Counted from the first letter of the stretch, positions 10,080 to 20,731 are shown. The stretch is DNA of 47,871 nucleotides from Prorocentrum cordatum (GCA_963575745.1 CAUYUJ010003028.1:35001-82871); one strand, 5' to 3'. The notes: generated by a model not told the origin, from the sequence alone. Made by a program: numbers and translations.

Positions 10080-10345
10080 AGACACAGCTACTTCCGACCG
10101 CCACCGCGTCTGGCATCCCCACCATCCTCCTGGTCCTGTCCTCGGAGCCCCCCGCCCAGCAGTTTCCAGAACAACAACTACCAATCAATAGCCCCCACCC
10201 CCCGCCCTGACCACCACCGCGTCTAGCAGCGCCCACCCTTGGATCCTGATATCGGAGCCCCCCGGCCCGACCATGTCGACCGAACACCTACCCCGACCCC
10301 CACCCTGAACCCCAACGCGCCTGGCATTCCCACCACCCCCTGGAC
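10080..10345. repeat. Copy 2 of the C-rich dispersed repeat
   Basis: Same family as 4020-4225: CACCGCGTCTGGCATCCCC, GGAGCCCCCCGCCC and CCTACCCCGACCCCCACCC blocks, about three units. Confidence 0.8.
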
Positions 10346-10395
10346 CTTGTCCTGAAGGGGAAAAAAATCGGCACCTTGCGGCTCAAATCGGCTAC

Positions 10396-10550
10396 ACGTA
10401 AGAGCGACCCTGGGTAAGAGTGACCTTTGGGGGGGGCCGCGGGGAGGTCAAATCCAAGCGCGCTAGCCGCTGCTACCGCTTCGCGTTTGGCCATTTGGGG
10501 GCCCATCTGTGCCCGCACCCAAGGTCACTCCGGCGAAAGGTCACTTACGT
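10396..10550. mobile_element. TIR element with ACGTAAG ends
   Basis: A 155-bp element with left end ACGTAAGAGCGACC...GTAAGAGTGACCTT and right end AAGGTCACTCCGG...AAGGTCACTTACGT. Each arm holds two copies of the GTAAG-GTGACC block. ACGTAAG is shared with the element at 8719-8936. Just left of it, 10375-10396 resembles a heavily decayed spliced-leader relic on the minus strand. Confidence 0.7.
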
Positions 10551-10554
10551 CTAG

Positions 10555-10850
10555 TCGATCAAAACCTACCCCGACCCTCACGCCGACAGCCGCCACATCC
10601 GGCATCCCCCCCCCTCCCCGGGCCGGCCCCGCTCTTCGAGCCCCCCACCCGGCAAATACCCCCCCAATGCCTACCACGACCCCCACCCTGACCCCCACCG
10701 AGTCTGGCAAACCCACCCCGCCTGGATCCTGCGCTCTTGCAGCATCCCGCCCAAAAATATCCGGCCCAAGAACTACCCCGACCACCATCCTGACCCCCAC
10801 ATCTTCCGCCAGCCCCTACTGGATCCAATGTCTGGAACCCCCACCCGACA
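10555..10850. repeat. Copy 3 of the C-rich dispersed repeat
   Basis: Three to four units of the CCTACCCCGACCCTCACGCC / GGCATCCCC / GAGCCCCCCACCCG family. The 166- and 148-residue frames here on both strands are artefacts. Confidence 0.8.
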
Positions 10851-10917
10851 GGTTCACAGCTTTTCTTGAAAAAAGGATGACCCCCCACCCGAAAAGTTAT
10901 CAAGTTTCTTTTTTCTT

Positions 10918-11375
10918 CCCTAACTAGGTTCTGCCTAAAAGGGTTCTTACTCGGAGGTTTAGAGGGCCGGGCAGTGGAACGCGCCCCTGACGGTTCCCCT
11001 GGCACCCGCCCCGCGGTTGCCCCAGTGACGTTAATTTAACTTCGCGTTGCCTATCTCATGCCAGCGCCATCTTAATACAGCGTAAGTAGTTTAGCTTCAT
11101 ATTAGATCAATGCTTTTTGGTTTAGCTTACATTCAGATTAGCTTCGCTGAGCTTTATCATAGCAGAGCACAGCATAGCATCGCATAGCGTAGAATATCAT
11201 AGCGCGGCATAGCATATCATAGCATAGCACAGCACAACATAGCATAGCGCAGCAAAGCATCGCACATCATAGCACAGCATAGCATAGCGCAGCATAGCAT
11301 GGCATGGCATGGCATGGCATAGCATAGCACATCAACTAAGTATGCTTTCCTTGGGGCTCGAATTTCTAGGTCGTG
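10918..11375. mobile_element. CCCTAACTAGG-ended element with an AGCAT tandem core
   Basis: The left module (TCTGCCTAAAAGGGTTCTTAC, AGGGCCGGGCAGTGG, CGGTTCCCCTGG, CCCGCGGTTGCCCCAGT) matches 22753-22870. The right module (GCTTTCCTTGGGGCTCGAATTTCTAGG) matches 22936-22965. Between them lies a degenerate AGCAT pentamer array (about 11158-11333) where the other copy has TTTAGC hexamers. It is non-coding and non-autonomous. Confidence 0.8.
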
Positions 11376-11514
11376 TCGCACACGGGTAATTTTACTATAT
11401 ATACACGTCTTGTTTATATGTATATATAACAAAAACAAGTGAGCTCCACCGCGTCCGGCCTGCCCCCCCATGGATCCTCTTTTGGGGGCCCTACACACGC
11501 AACACATATCGAAC

Positions 11515-11790
11515 ATCTACCCCGACCTACGCGCTGCCCCCCATGGCGTCCGGCATCCCTCCAATGGATACAACGCTCGAAGCCCCCCCACCCGAAAATC
11601 CCCGGCCCAGTGCCACGGCGCCCCCCCGCCCAGAAATTTTCGGGCCAACACCTACAGCGACCCCCACCCTGACCCCGAACGACCTCGGCATCCCCAGCCC
11701 CCTGGATCCTGCGTTTGAGGCCCCACCGTGAAATCTTCGGAACAAGACCGACCCCGAGCACGGCCCTGAACCCCACCGATTCTTGTGAAC
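11515..11790. repeat. Copy 4 of the C-rich dispersed repeat
   Basis: About three units: CCCCCCATGGCGTCCGGCATCC, GAAGCCCCCCCACCCG, CGACCCCCACCCTGACCCC, GGATCCTGCGTTTGAGGCCCC. Confidence 0.8.
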
Positions 11791-11799
11791 TCGTCGAAG

Positions 11800-12315
11800 C
11801 ACTCGACGTCGTCGGTCGTGCTCGAATCGAAATTCGAAACCAGCTTCTCCTCAAACCCCTTCCTCCGCTATGCTCTGCACGCGGGGGGGCGGCGACGATA
11901 ACCTTTTGGTCAGTCGAGAGGCCCCTCGAGCTCAAACGGCAATGGTCATGCGTGCTGCTATACATCATGCCGGTTGCTGCCTGCTGTCATGACACAGCAC
12001 GCCTGGTCTCGGGAGGGACAACCTCCAACATGAGTATGTCCGACACCCTCGCAACACCCATGATATGCAGTACAATTCTCACTGTTGCAAAAGGGAACGA
12101 AAACTTGTCCAAACTCTCGCCTGAATCACTCGAACATCTCCGCAGCAAGTAGCATATCAGTATGACTGACTCAAGCACCGCATCTCCGCTCGAGAGAACT
12201 GCGCCACACGTCGGTGTCGCATAGGCCTCTGCTGAGAGACACCGCTTCGTTAAGAGAGGGTGGAAGAAAAGGAGCAGGAAACTATAACAGGACGCAATTC
12301 AAGAATTGCGAGGGC
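11800..12315. other. Unresolved; possible decayed coding sequence
   Basis: Both strands carry short frames of moderately protein-like composition: plus-strand residues ending LSKLSPESLEHLRSK, and a minus-strand frame with SSDSGESLDKFSFPFATVRI. Neither has a leader relic or continues cleanly into the minus-strand gene at 12320. I cannot choose between them. Confidence 0.3.
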
Positions 12316-12319
12316 ACCG

Positions 12320-13100
12320 TCACTCATTGTGCTGAGCCGTGTGCAACTCACGTGTGATCTCCCAGCCTCGTCGAAAACCGTTCGCTACGTGTTTGTACTG
12401 TTCGTACCTTCCGTCGGGCCGTCCGATACTAGTGTAATTGACCAGGCCCTGGCAACCGACGTCCCACTTGATGGCGCTCAGCTTCACCTTCTTCTCCTTC
12501 GGGGCCTTGGTCTGTCCACGCTCCTTCTCTGGCTCGGACTCTGGCAGGGCCTGGACCTTCTTCTCCTTCTGCGAAGGCTTGCCTATCACGTAGCAAGCGG
12601 GAACTACAAGCACGAACACCACCATGATGACAAAAACTCCTTCCGCAAACGTGCTGAGCGGCATCTTGATCACGATCCGCGGGCTCCCGGTCCACTGGAA
12701 CTCCAACAGGGCCGTCTCGGTCTCGTTCTCCTTCTCGCAAATCTTCACCTCGCTGGCTGCTGACCTCGTAGGGGATGCCATGTCCGCCTTCGCTGTTGTC
12801 GCACTCGCCTTCGGGCTTGATGTAGCGAACCTCGCTGCCTCCTCGTTGGATCACAGTGCACCTCGATGGATGCGAGGGCCTTGGCGACTTGCATCTCGGT
12901 CGCACTCGTCCCAACGATGCGGCGCCCAGCGCTTGCAAGTGCGACGTCCCCGCTCTTCCACGGCGACCCACTTCGCTTTCTGAGCGCCGACCGTGTCTCT
13001 GAAGCCCACTCTTTCGTCCGCGCGGACGGCGCCGCGCGCCTCGTGCTCGGGCGAGGCGCCACGCGCCTGCTAACGCATGGTCGGGCGACAATCTGGGCAG
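12320..13100 (-). CDS. Fragmented gene for a one-pass membrane protein, function unknown
   Basis: I do not recognise the family. The clearest part (12320-12748, 142 residues) reads VKICEKENETETALLEFQW, then SPRIVIKMPLSTFAEG, a 20-residue hydrophobic membrane segment (VFVIMVVFVLVVPACYVIG), and a Lys/Glu-rich tail (KPSQKEKK...PEKERGQTKAPKEKKVK) ending at the stop near 12320. Upstream, another frame continues protein-like text (KSGDVALASAGRRIVGTSATEMQVAKALASIEVHC), which reaches the membrane part only through an 82-bp intron (12749-12830) and an apparent one-base shift near 12865. The charged tail suggests a single-pass protein with one end free in the cytosol. No start codon or leader relic was found. 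It may be a pseudogene or a 3' fragment. Confidence 0.4.
12749..12830 (-). other. Candidate 82-bp GT-AG intron with 9-bp direct repeats at its ends
   Basis: On the minus strand, GGCAGCGAG|GTTCGC begins it and CCAGCGAG|GTGAAG ends it; CAGCGAGGT occurs at both junctions. Removal joins GGC AGC GAG to GTG AAG ATT and puts the two protein-like segments in one frame. The interior also looks codable (YIKPEGECDNSEGG), so a duplication with frameshift is an alternative. Confidence 0.4.
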
Positions 13101-13439
13101 CGCGCCCTGATGTAGTCACTGGGCCCCGGGGTCCGATGGAGCCGCGGCACTCGGCCGGGGTCGAACTGGACGCGTCCTTGCCCGAGAAAGGGGAGGACCA
13201 TTACAACGCCGGCCAGCGCGAGCCCACGCTCCCCGACTGCTCCGCCGCGGCGCCCGAGGGGCTGCGCGGCTCCTCGCGCTTGCACGACGCGACAGCGGGA
13301 CGCCACACGCGGCTGGGAACGCAGCCGCGAGGTCGTCGTCAAGCTGTTTTCGCGAAGCGCCTCTTCCAGTTGACTGGTGGTGTTCCTTCAACTTTTGTCG
13401 TGCCGTGCCGGGTCCGCCTGGGCGACGGTTGCCGTGCAT

Positions 13440-13650
13440 GGGCGCAACGCATGAAGACTGCGCCGCGAACAGTTCCTCGAGCGCGGGCGTGACCTCGATG
13501 GCGTCAGCTTTACAGATGGCGGCGCGGATCCACACAACGTGGTCAGCTGGGTCGAAAGTGACTTGGACGACGTGTTGGGAGCTATTTGCATCGACCCACC
13601 CGAGCTGGTAGATGGTCCCATGGATGTGCGGCGGAGCACTAGGATTGAGA
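13440..13650 (-). CDS. Short coding-like fragment, unknown
   Basis: One minus-strand frame reads KKDLNPSAPPHIHGTIYQLG, then WVDANSSQHVVQVTFDPADH and VVWIRAAICKADAIEVTPAL, before decaying into Arg/Pro-rich text after about 13440. The composition is protein-like and unlike the surrounding repeats. It could be an upstream exon of the gene at 12320-13100 or an unrelated fragment. The family is unknown. Confidence 0.3.
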
Positions 13651-13689
13651 TCCTTCTTCCTGGATGATCGGTGACGATGGGCCCCAGAC

Positions 13690-14290
13690 TTGCAAGCGCT
13701 AGAAGATTGTCTTGTGCACGAATGTGATGTAGCAAGCGGTCGCCTTGCTCAAGCATGCGAAATGGGATGCTACTGGTGCTACACGTTCCACAGCCCTCTT
13801 TCTCAGGCGCGGAGGTGCGTATCGAAGGATGATGATCGGGCCCATGCCTTGGCCCGGGTGGGCACTGGCATCGGCCACTGTCCTTGCTTGTGTTGTGTCA
13901 CGGTCTGATGCCTTCCTGTGCGTGAGGAGATCGTGCAGCATGGTGTAGCTGATATGGTTCCCTTCGCGCAGTATCATCAGCTCGCCTCTCAGACCACGTG
14001 GGTCGGAGCCGCGCTGCTGGCAATGGTGCCGACATTGGTCTGCCACTGCTCTGGACCGCTGCGACGCAAACTTCTACCAGGGACCTATTGTTTTCGGGTG
14101 AACTTGCCTGATGGCGGCCCGTGCCTGATGGGTTGGGCTGCCGTGATGCATGGGGCGCATGGCGAGGACTGTGCGGGACCGTGGCGCGCGTGTACTGTCG
14201 GTGGATGCGATGCCAATCTGTCACAGCCTGGTACGGCCCGTGTCCAGTTTCGCGTATCCAACATGGATGCGAGGCGGAAATAAGAACAGA
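13690..14290. other. No supported gene
   Basis: A minus-strand frame near 13750-13990 (ELMILREGNHISYTMLHDLL) is weakly protein-like, but I cannot connect it to a start, a leader relic or its neighbours. Nothing else is recognisable. Confidence 0.35.
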
Positions 14291-15010
14291 GATGAGGAGA
14301 GGAGAGGAAAAAATGAGAGGGATGATAGTGTGAAGTCAGATGAGATGAGATGGGATGAGATGAGGTGAAGTGGGATAAGCAAGGGTGACATGAAATTGAT
14401 TATACTTCATATGGGATGAGAAGAGAGGCGGTGCAAGGAGAGGAGAGGAAGAGGCAAGCAGCGGGAAGAGAACTCTAGACTGTACGGGAGCACGGCGATG
14501 GCTTCAAGACTTCCTTGACAGGGAGAAGGAGGATGGAGGGAACAAGAAAATAAGCATTGCAAAGTATGGCACAACAACCGAATTCAATCGCAAACGCCAC
14601 ATTACAGCGCAGTTTCAGGAAAGCAAGAGAAGCTGGCAATGAAATGAACAAGCAAGGTACAACAAATTATAGATGCAGCACCTACCGTGCAAAGCCAAGC
14701 TGCTGCGAAGCAAATCATGCGCAAAGCAGTAAAGATGCTAGTCACTGCATCGTTGTGTGGGAAACATCGAAAAAAACACGCGATGCAATGGAACGCAATG
14801 CGATGCAGCGACGTCATCAGTATCACAAGACGTTACACTGCAGTTCAAAACCGAGCAGAGCAACGCACTGACATGCAGCGCAGAACAACGCGGAGCAAAG
14901 AGATGCTAACCATTGGACAATGACCAACCGACCGCCCCCGTCGACCCCCGGATGGGTGCGGAACCAGGCTCCTCAGCTTACACATTGCCAGGAATCGAAC
15001 ATCCATACAA
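14290..15010. other. No gene seen; purine-rich and AGCAA-rich sequence
   Basis: 14290-14380 is a GAGATGAGATGGGATG-type repeat. After that the stretch is rich in AGCAA/GCGAAGCAA pentamer-like words (for example near 14690-14720 and 14840-14900) with no convincing frame. Confidence 0.5.
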
Positions 15011-15347
15011 GCCCACCTCCTCCCTCCTCCCTCCCCCTTCTACCATGGTTGTGTCTCTCCTCCCTGGGGGAGGGGAAGGGGGGCAATGAGGTACACCCTG
15101 CGAAATGCTTAAGAAATCATGGGTTAAGAAATTCATAGTCTCAGAACTTGAACAAAAACCCAAGATGTCTATCAAGATCTTAAGATTTACATTGAAACGT
15201 TAAGAATAATCGGGACTCTGGCCGAAAACTTGGGTTTTCTTAAGCATCGCCTACGTAAGGTGTACAGGCCCACCTCCTCCATCCTCCCTCCCCCTCCTAC
15301 CATGGTTGTGTCTCTCCTCCCCGGGGGAGGGGAAGGGGGGCAACGAG
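15011..15347. mobile_element. TIR element flanked by 80-bp direct repeats
   Basis: The direct repeats are 15011-15090 and 15268-15347 (GCCCACCTCCTCC, CTACCATGGTTGTGTCTCTC, GGGGAGGGGAAGGGGGGCAA), with only a few differences. The 175 bp between them (15091-15265) starts GTACACCCTGCG...ATGCTTAAGAAA and ends TTTCTTAAGCAT...AAGGTGTAC, an imperfect TIR of about 30 bp. The interior contains several CTTAAGA words. Non-coding. Confidence 0.8.
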
Positions 15348-15530
15348 GCAGATCTGTATCGTTGTCCTCGTCCGATGCTCAGGTCTCAGAAGGCCGAGCG
15401 GCCCGCGTGGGCTCGGGGATACCTCGGACAGCGTCGGGGGGCTCTTGGCACCAAATCCGAAACGCCCATCAGAAAGAAGTGTGGAACAAAAATGAAGAGA
15501 CACCGACCCTAAGACGACTACAGCAATAAC

Positions 15531-15743
15531 TGAATTGGGAAGAGCATAAAGCGGTACAGAACATACAAGCAAGCACGAAACAAATGAAGAAAACGATTAG
15601 ACAAGAGGCCCCCAAGAGGCCCTAGAGAGGGCTCCAGGGCCGGCGGCATGAGCGAAGCGATTAAATAATTGAATTGGGAAGATCATAAAGCGGTACAGAA
15701 CATACAAGCAAGCACGAAACAAATGAAGAAAACGATTAGACAA
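15531..15743. repeat. 74-bp direct repeat around a 65-bp spacer
   Basis: 15531-15604 and 15670-15743 (TGAATTGGGAAGA, CATAAAGCGGTACAGAACAT, ACAAGCAAGCACGAAACAAA, GATTAGACAA) differ at only one position by eye, so the duplication is recent. The spacer is GAGGCCCCCAAGAGGCCC-type sequence ending AGCGATTAAATAAT. Confidence 0.9.
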
Positions 15744-16440
15744 ATGCTTGCATACCGTGCGCGCTAGAATAGTGTCCGAAAACTGTCCCAGCATTGGCTT
15801 TCTTATGCCCTATTTCTCACTCTGGACGGCTCCAAGACGGCCGAAGGCCGCTCTCTTGCAAGAGTCTGGCTGCCCGGGGGATATGTTTGATCAGCGTAGC
15901 GCGTCACTCCGATGGATCTCCGAGGAGCTCACGAAAGTGCCAACAACTGCACAACTGGCAGAACCCACGAAAGGGAGTCAAAGGTTGCGTTCCGCTGATC
16001 TTTCCAGGAGCTCACCAGCGTGCGGACAGCTGCGCAGTCGGCGGCGCTCAGGGAGGGGAGTGATGGCTCAGATCCCGCTGGACCTCGCCGGAGCTCACAC
16101 AAGAGGCGACAGTTGCACGGCTGAGGAGGATGCAGCGATGCGGCAGCGATGAGGCCGGAAGAATAAAGAAGGATGAGGCGACGAGGAAGGGAGGAAGATT
16201 GAAGCCGGAGACAGGAGGAGGGAGGCGGCGGGAGCAGAGAAAGAGGCAGCAGAGATCTGCTCAGAATGAGTGATGGGCCTGTTATCCACCACCACCAACA
16301 TAAGTTGGAAGGGGGAAGGAGGAGGAGGAGGAGGAGGAAGAGGAAGAGACGGAGGAGGAGGAGGACCCCCTCCCCCTCCAACTTATGGTGGTGGTGGTTG
16401 TGGAAAACAAGCCCACCAATGAGGACCCAAGGGTCTGGAA
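15744..16440. other. No supported gene; GGA-rich patches
   Basis: Frames on both strands are broken, Arg/Ser-rich and pass through GGAGGA runs (16315-16375). A near-palindromic pair surrounds that run: CACCACCAACATAAGTTGGA at 16289 and CTCCAACTTATGGTGGTGGT at 16376, so the GGA run sits in the loop of a long hairpin. Confidence 0.55.
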
Positions 16441-16639
16441 ATGACTTGCAGAAGTGGGAACATTGCGCAACAGATCCGCCACCGTGCCCTTGAGACACGA
16501 GTTGGAGTGTCCTCGGGTCCTCGTTCTAATCCCTGGAGCCTCCGTCCTCAGTCCTGGAGATTGTTTCAGAGGCGCAGGCCCTCGATGTCCAAATCTCCTG
16601 GGGATCCCCGCTCCTTGTCGCCTTACTGTTCTGGAACCC

Positions 16640-17000
16640 AAGGAGACCCCAAGACGGGCCAAGAGATTCCCGAGGGGCTTCCACGACGGTCCAAGAGGGC
16701 CCCGAATCGCAGATCAACAGGTCCAAGACACCCAGAGGCCCCCGAGACCGCCCTAAGACGGCCCCAGAGGCCCCCAAGAGAGCCCCAAGACGGACCAAGA
16801 GGCGCCTCAGACGGCCCAAGAATGCCCCAAGACGGCCCCAAGAGGGGGAACCCGAACCGAAAATCCGAGCCTTCCGCCCGAAGAGGCGCCCAGGAGGCAC
16901 CAAGACGCCTGTAAGAGGCTTCAAGAGGCCCCCAAGAGGCACCAAGCGGCCCCCAAGAGGCCGAAAAGAGACCGAAAAGAGGCCACAGGAGGCGTTGCAG
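16640..17000. repeat. Degenerate CCAAGANGGCCC tandem array, part 1
   Basis: Words such as CCCCAAGACGGCC, CCAAGAGGC and CCCCGAGACGGTCC recur every 9-15 bp. They make Pro/Lys/Arg frames on the plus strand and Gly/Pro/Trp/Leu frames (GPSWGLLG-like) on the minus strand; these are composition artefacts. Confidence 0.85.
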
Positions 17001-17339
17001 TCAAAACGCATAATAAGGATGAGCGGTAAGGATGCAAGAACCTTGGAGGGCCATATTGGCATTGTCGAACGGAGTTGGCTAGCGAAAGTCACCAAGGATG
17101 GGCCGAAGGGGCAACGATGACAGGGTAGCTTTGGAAAATGGCCCGCCCTTACTATCCGACTCGACTGTACCGCCGCCGTGCCGCTAGGCACTGGCAGGAA
17201 TGTCACAGGGTCCCTTCGAGTCTCCTGCATCGAGAACTCTGGATCAAATGCTCTTTTCAAGAGGGCAACCGCAAATTCCTGGAGGGCTTCTCACGTAACA
17301 TTATCAAGGCCTGTCGCATAACTTTCCCGACAGCCGAAG

Positions 17340-17510
17340 AGCGCTTACACTGTCCAAGAGGGTCCCAAGAGAGCCCCCGGACGGTCCAAGAGGGCCCCGA
17401 GACGGTCCAAGTGCGCTCCAGGACGCCTACGATGACCCCAAGTCCGTCCAAAATGCACCCAAGACGTATCAAAAGAGCCCTAAGAGGAACCCCAAGAGGA
17501 CGTCAAGAGG
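17340..17510. repeat. Degenerate CCAAGANGGCCC tandem array, part 2
   Basis: Same words as 16640-17000 (CCAAGAGGGTCCC, GACGGTCCAAGAGG, CCCCAAGAGGACG). Confidence 0.8.
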
Positions 17511-17684
17511 CCAGATTCATGGAGTTCCCCATGCTTCGAAATCCCGCCAGACCTCTGAGCGACAGGCGGTCGAACGAGATCTTTTTGTCCTCTTCCAAAA
17601 GAAACCCGCTTCCCCTTCGGAGAGGGGCTTACCACTGTTTGAGCAGGGACCGACCGTCCCGGCATTCCTAGAGTCCTACCACGA

Positions 17685-17825
17685 CATGATCTTAGAACCC
17701 AAACATGTTCTAAGAACAAAACAATGTTCTCAGAACATAAGCCCGATGTGATAAAGCAAGGCAGACTCCGCCAGGAATCTTCTAAGAACATTTCGTGGAA
17801 ACCACACAGGTTCTTAGAACACTAT
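17685..17825. repeat. Cluster of GTTCTTAGAAC palindromes
   Basis: Six or so copies of TTCTAAGAAC / GTTCTTAGAAC and close variants (ATCTTAGAACC, GTTCTCAGAAC) fall within 140 bp, in both orientations. Function unknown; they could seed cruciforms. Confidence 0.75.
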
Positions 17826-18014
17826 TTGGTGGGGCTATGGGCGAGCCAGGACGCTTCGCCACTTTTCCTTATTGACCACCTCCCCCACCCGGCTGGCGAC
17901 CAACCCTGAACAATGTCGAGTCCATGCGGGCCCGCCCTCCACCATCCCTGCTCCCAAAAAATAGAAGCCGCACTGTGCCTCCACATTTGGAGCATGCGCG
18001 GCCAACCCGATCCG

Positions 18015-18280
18015 GACCCCCCCCCACCACCCCTGTCAAAAACCACCATGCAAAATACACTCTGGGGCAAAGTCTTGAGAATCATGTTCGTGAGGCCCGC
18101 GAGCACCTTTCAACAGGGACGGCGTGGGTGTCAGCATATGCTCTGCTGTGCGCAGGGCGACCATCACTGACAACAAAACAATACAACATGCACCTCGCGG
18201 CTAAATCTGGATCATGCACGGCCATCCCGCGATCACTGCCAAGTGGTTTTTGACACGGATGACGGGGGTGGTGGCGCGCG
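18015..18280. mobile_element. Candidate TIR element, CACCACCCCTGTC ends
   Basis: CCACCACCCCTGTCAAAAAC near 18026 is matched by GTTTTTGACACGGATGACGG then GGGTGGTGG near 18245-18272 in inverted orientation. TGGAGCATGCGCGGCCAA / TGGATCATGCACGGCCAT add a direct repeat. Interior non-coding. Confidence 0.55.
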
Positions 18281-18369
18281 GCCTGCTGTGCGCAGGCCCA
18301 TCAGACACAATGATGGGCATTGCTTTTCGACAAAGATGGGCCGACATGTTTCCCGATGTGTGCTGTCAC

Positions 18370-18590
18370 GTGCGCAGGCGCACCTGACGCACTCTGCACG
18401 TGCCCCGAACGTGGCGCACCTGGCGCGGCCAAAGTGTGCGGCACACCTGGCGCACTCGGAGCAAGTCGCGCATCTGGCGCACCAGGTGTGCCTGGCACGC
18501 TCGGGCCCAAGGAGTGCCTGGCGCGCGCGGCGCCCCTGGCACGCGTGGCGCACCTCGCCCAAGCGTCGCGCACCTGGGGTCGGCTTCGGT
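18370..18590. repeat. CTGGCGCACC decamer-like repeat
   Basis: About 20 copies of CTGGCGCAC / GTGGCGCACC variants, giving Ala/Arg/His/Gly-rich frames in all six readings. No gene is inferred. Confidence 0.85.
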
Positions 18591-18769
18591 CCCCAGTAGC
18601 TGCCCATCCAAATACGACCGCTGGACATGCTCAGGCTCGGATGTTACTAATGTGTTGGGAGGGCGGGTGGGATTGAGCTAGACGGCTTGCGGGCGGGTGG
18701 GTAGCTTGACCCCTCCCCCTACCCCCTCCTCTGGACCTGAACGGGGGGGTCCGCGAGCGGTCAGGACGT

Positions 18770-19740
18770 CCAAGATGGCTCAAGATGGCTCCAAGATGGC
18801 CTGTGAGATACCTCAAGATAGCGCAAGATCGCTCAAGATAGCTAACACCATTCCTCCAAGAGGCCCCCAAGAAAGCCACAAGACGGGTCCAAGTGCTCTC
18901 GGAGATCCCTCAGGACCCCGCCAAGAGTCCCAAATCCGCTACAAAAACCTTAGGACAATTCATGAGTCGTGCCTTCTCGTCGATTCGCTTCCGATGCGCT
19001 GTGGGGGCCTCAAGATGGCCCCAAGATGGCCCAAGCAGGCCCCAAGAGGGACCCAAGAGGCCCCCAAGACGGCCCCAAGAGCGCCCCCAGAGCGCCCCAA
19101 GGGGGTCCCAAGAGGCGGTTCTGAGGGCCCCAGGGGGGGGGGGGCGTCGATCGGGACCCCCACTCCTTTAATCGGTAGCCTCGAAGATGACCCCAAGAGG
19201 CGCTCCAGGGCTCCCAGGAGAGCCCCAAGAGAGCCACAAGAGGGCTCCAAGAGGGTCCCAAGAGGACCCCAAGACGGCCCCCAAAGAGCCCCAAGAGGAC
19301 CCCAAGACACCCCAAAGAGCACCAAAAGGGCCCCAAGATGCCCCAAAGAGCCCCCAGAGGACCCCAATATCTCCCTATACAGCCCCATAGCTCCAAGAAG
19401 GCGTCCGATGCCCCAAGATAGCCTCCAATATGACAAAACACGCTCCCCCCCTCCTCTCTTTGACCGCGCTGTTTCACTATATGCGTCTCTGCTTTCCATT
19501 GCCCGTCAGCTTTCGTGGGCAGGGCTTCTGAATGGGCTGGCGGGGATTCGCGAAGCGTAAACAGTTGCTTTGGCTCAGGAGGCCTCTAAGATCGCTCCAA
19601 TACGATTCCAGAGGCCTCCAGAAGTACCCCTGGACGGTCCAGAGGGCCCCCAGGAGGGACCCAAGACGGGGCATGAGCAGGGGGGCCTGAGACAGCACTG
19701 GAGGCTCCTTACCCAAGAAGACCCCAGGACGGCCAAAAAG
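18770..19740. repeat. Degenerate CCAAGANGGCCC tandem array, part 3
   Basis: Long run of CCCCAAGACGGCCC, CCAAGAGGC, CTCAAGATGGC and CCTCAAGATAGC words. The plus-strand 287-residue and minus-strand 179-residue frames across it are artefacts of this composition. Confidence 0.85.
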
Positions 19741-19770
19741 ACCCCCAATATGGTCACAAGGCGCACCATA

Positions 19771-19950
19771 GGGGGAGGAGGAGGAGGAGGAGGAGGAGGA
19801 GGAGGAGGAGGAGGAGGAGGAGGAGGAGGAGGAGGAGGAGGGAGGAGGAGGAGGAGGAGAGGAGGAGGAGGAGGAGGACAGAGGAGGAGAAAGGAGGTTT
19901 CAGGAGGAGGAGGGAGGAGGGGGGGACGAGGAAGAGGAGGAGGAGGAGTG
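19771..19950. repeat. (GGA)n microsatellite
   Basis: About 180 bp of GGA with small interruptions; poly-Gly, poly-Arg and poly-Pro shadow frames. Confidence 0.95.
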
Positions 19951-20151
19951 GAGCGGCCCAAGACGGCCCAGAGAGGCCGCCAAGACACCTCCAAGGGCAC
20001 CCGAAAAGCCAAGGAGGCCTTAAGACATCCAGGAGGCGCCCCTCCGGCGGCCCCAGAGCGGACCCCCCCCCAGAGGCCACTCATGCGGCGCCCCCCTGAA
20101 GGACACAGGAAGCCCCCAGGAGGCCCACAGAGGCTCAAAGCCAAAATGAAC

Positions 20152-20463
20152 CTCCTCCTCCTCCTCCTCCTCCTCCTCCTCCTCCTCGTCTTCCTCCTCG
20201 TCTTGATCCGCGTCCTCCTCCTCCTCCCTCTCCTCAGTCCCTCTGTCGTCCTCCCCCAGCTGTTCCACCAAAAGCCCGCCACCATTTGGAGGAGGGGGAG
20301 AAGGAGGAGGAGAAAGAGGTGGAGGAGAAGGACGAGGAGGAGGAGGAAGAGGAGGAGGAGGAGAAGGAGGAGGAGGGGGAGAGATGAGGAGGAGGATGAG
20401 GATGAGGAGGATGAGGAGGATGAGGATGAGGATGAGGATGAGGATGAGGATGAGGATGAGGAT

Positions 20464-20494
<31 letters not shown>

Positions 20495-20560
20495 TGGAGG
20501 AGGAGGAGGAGGGTGAGGAGGATGAGAGGGAGAAGAAGGAGGAGGAGCAGGAGGGAGAGG
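20152..20560. repeat. (TCC)n, then (GGA)n and (GAT/GAG)n
   Basis: TCC runs at 20152-20230 face GGA/GAGGAT runs at 20284-20560, so the region is an imperfect inverted arrangement of complementary microsatellites. The 348- and 458-residue frames across it are artefacts. Confidence 0.93.
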
Positions 20561-20731
20561 ACCGGGGTGGACGGTCGATAGCTGGAAGGAAGCAGGGCAG
20601 CTCATTCTCAAAATGAGGCCCTCGCATGAACGGCAGGACAGTGGAACGCGCTCGTCTCTCGAGCGGGCGGGCCCCACAGCTGACGAGGCGGAGGCTCACG
20701 ACCGAGGGGTTCGGAACTGGGGACGGGGCGC

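Noticed and set aside
20131-20148. GCCAAAATG with CTCAAA before it, like an SL relic on the minus strand
   Set aside because: Only the 10-bp core matches and no protein-like frame follows on the minus strand; it sits in a repeat array.
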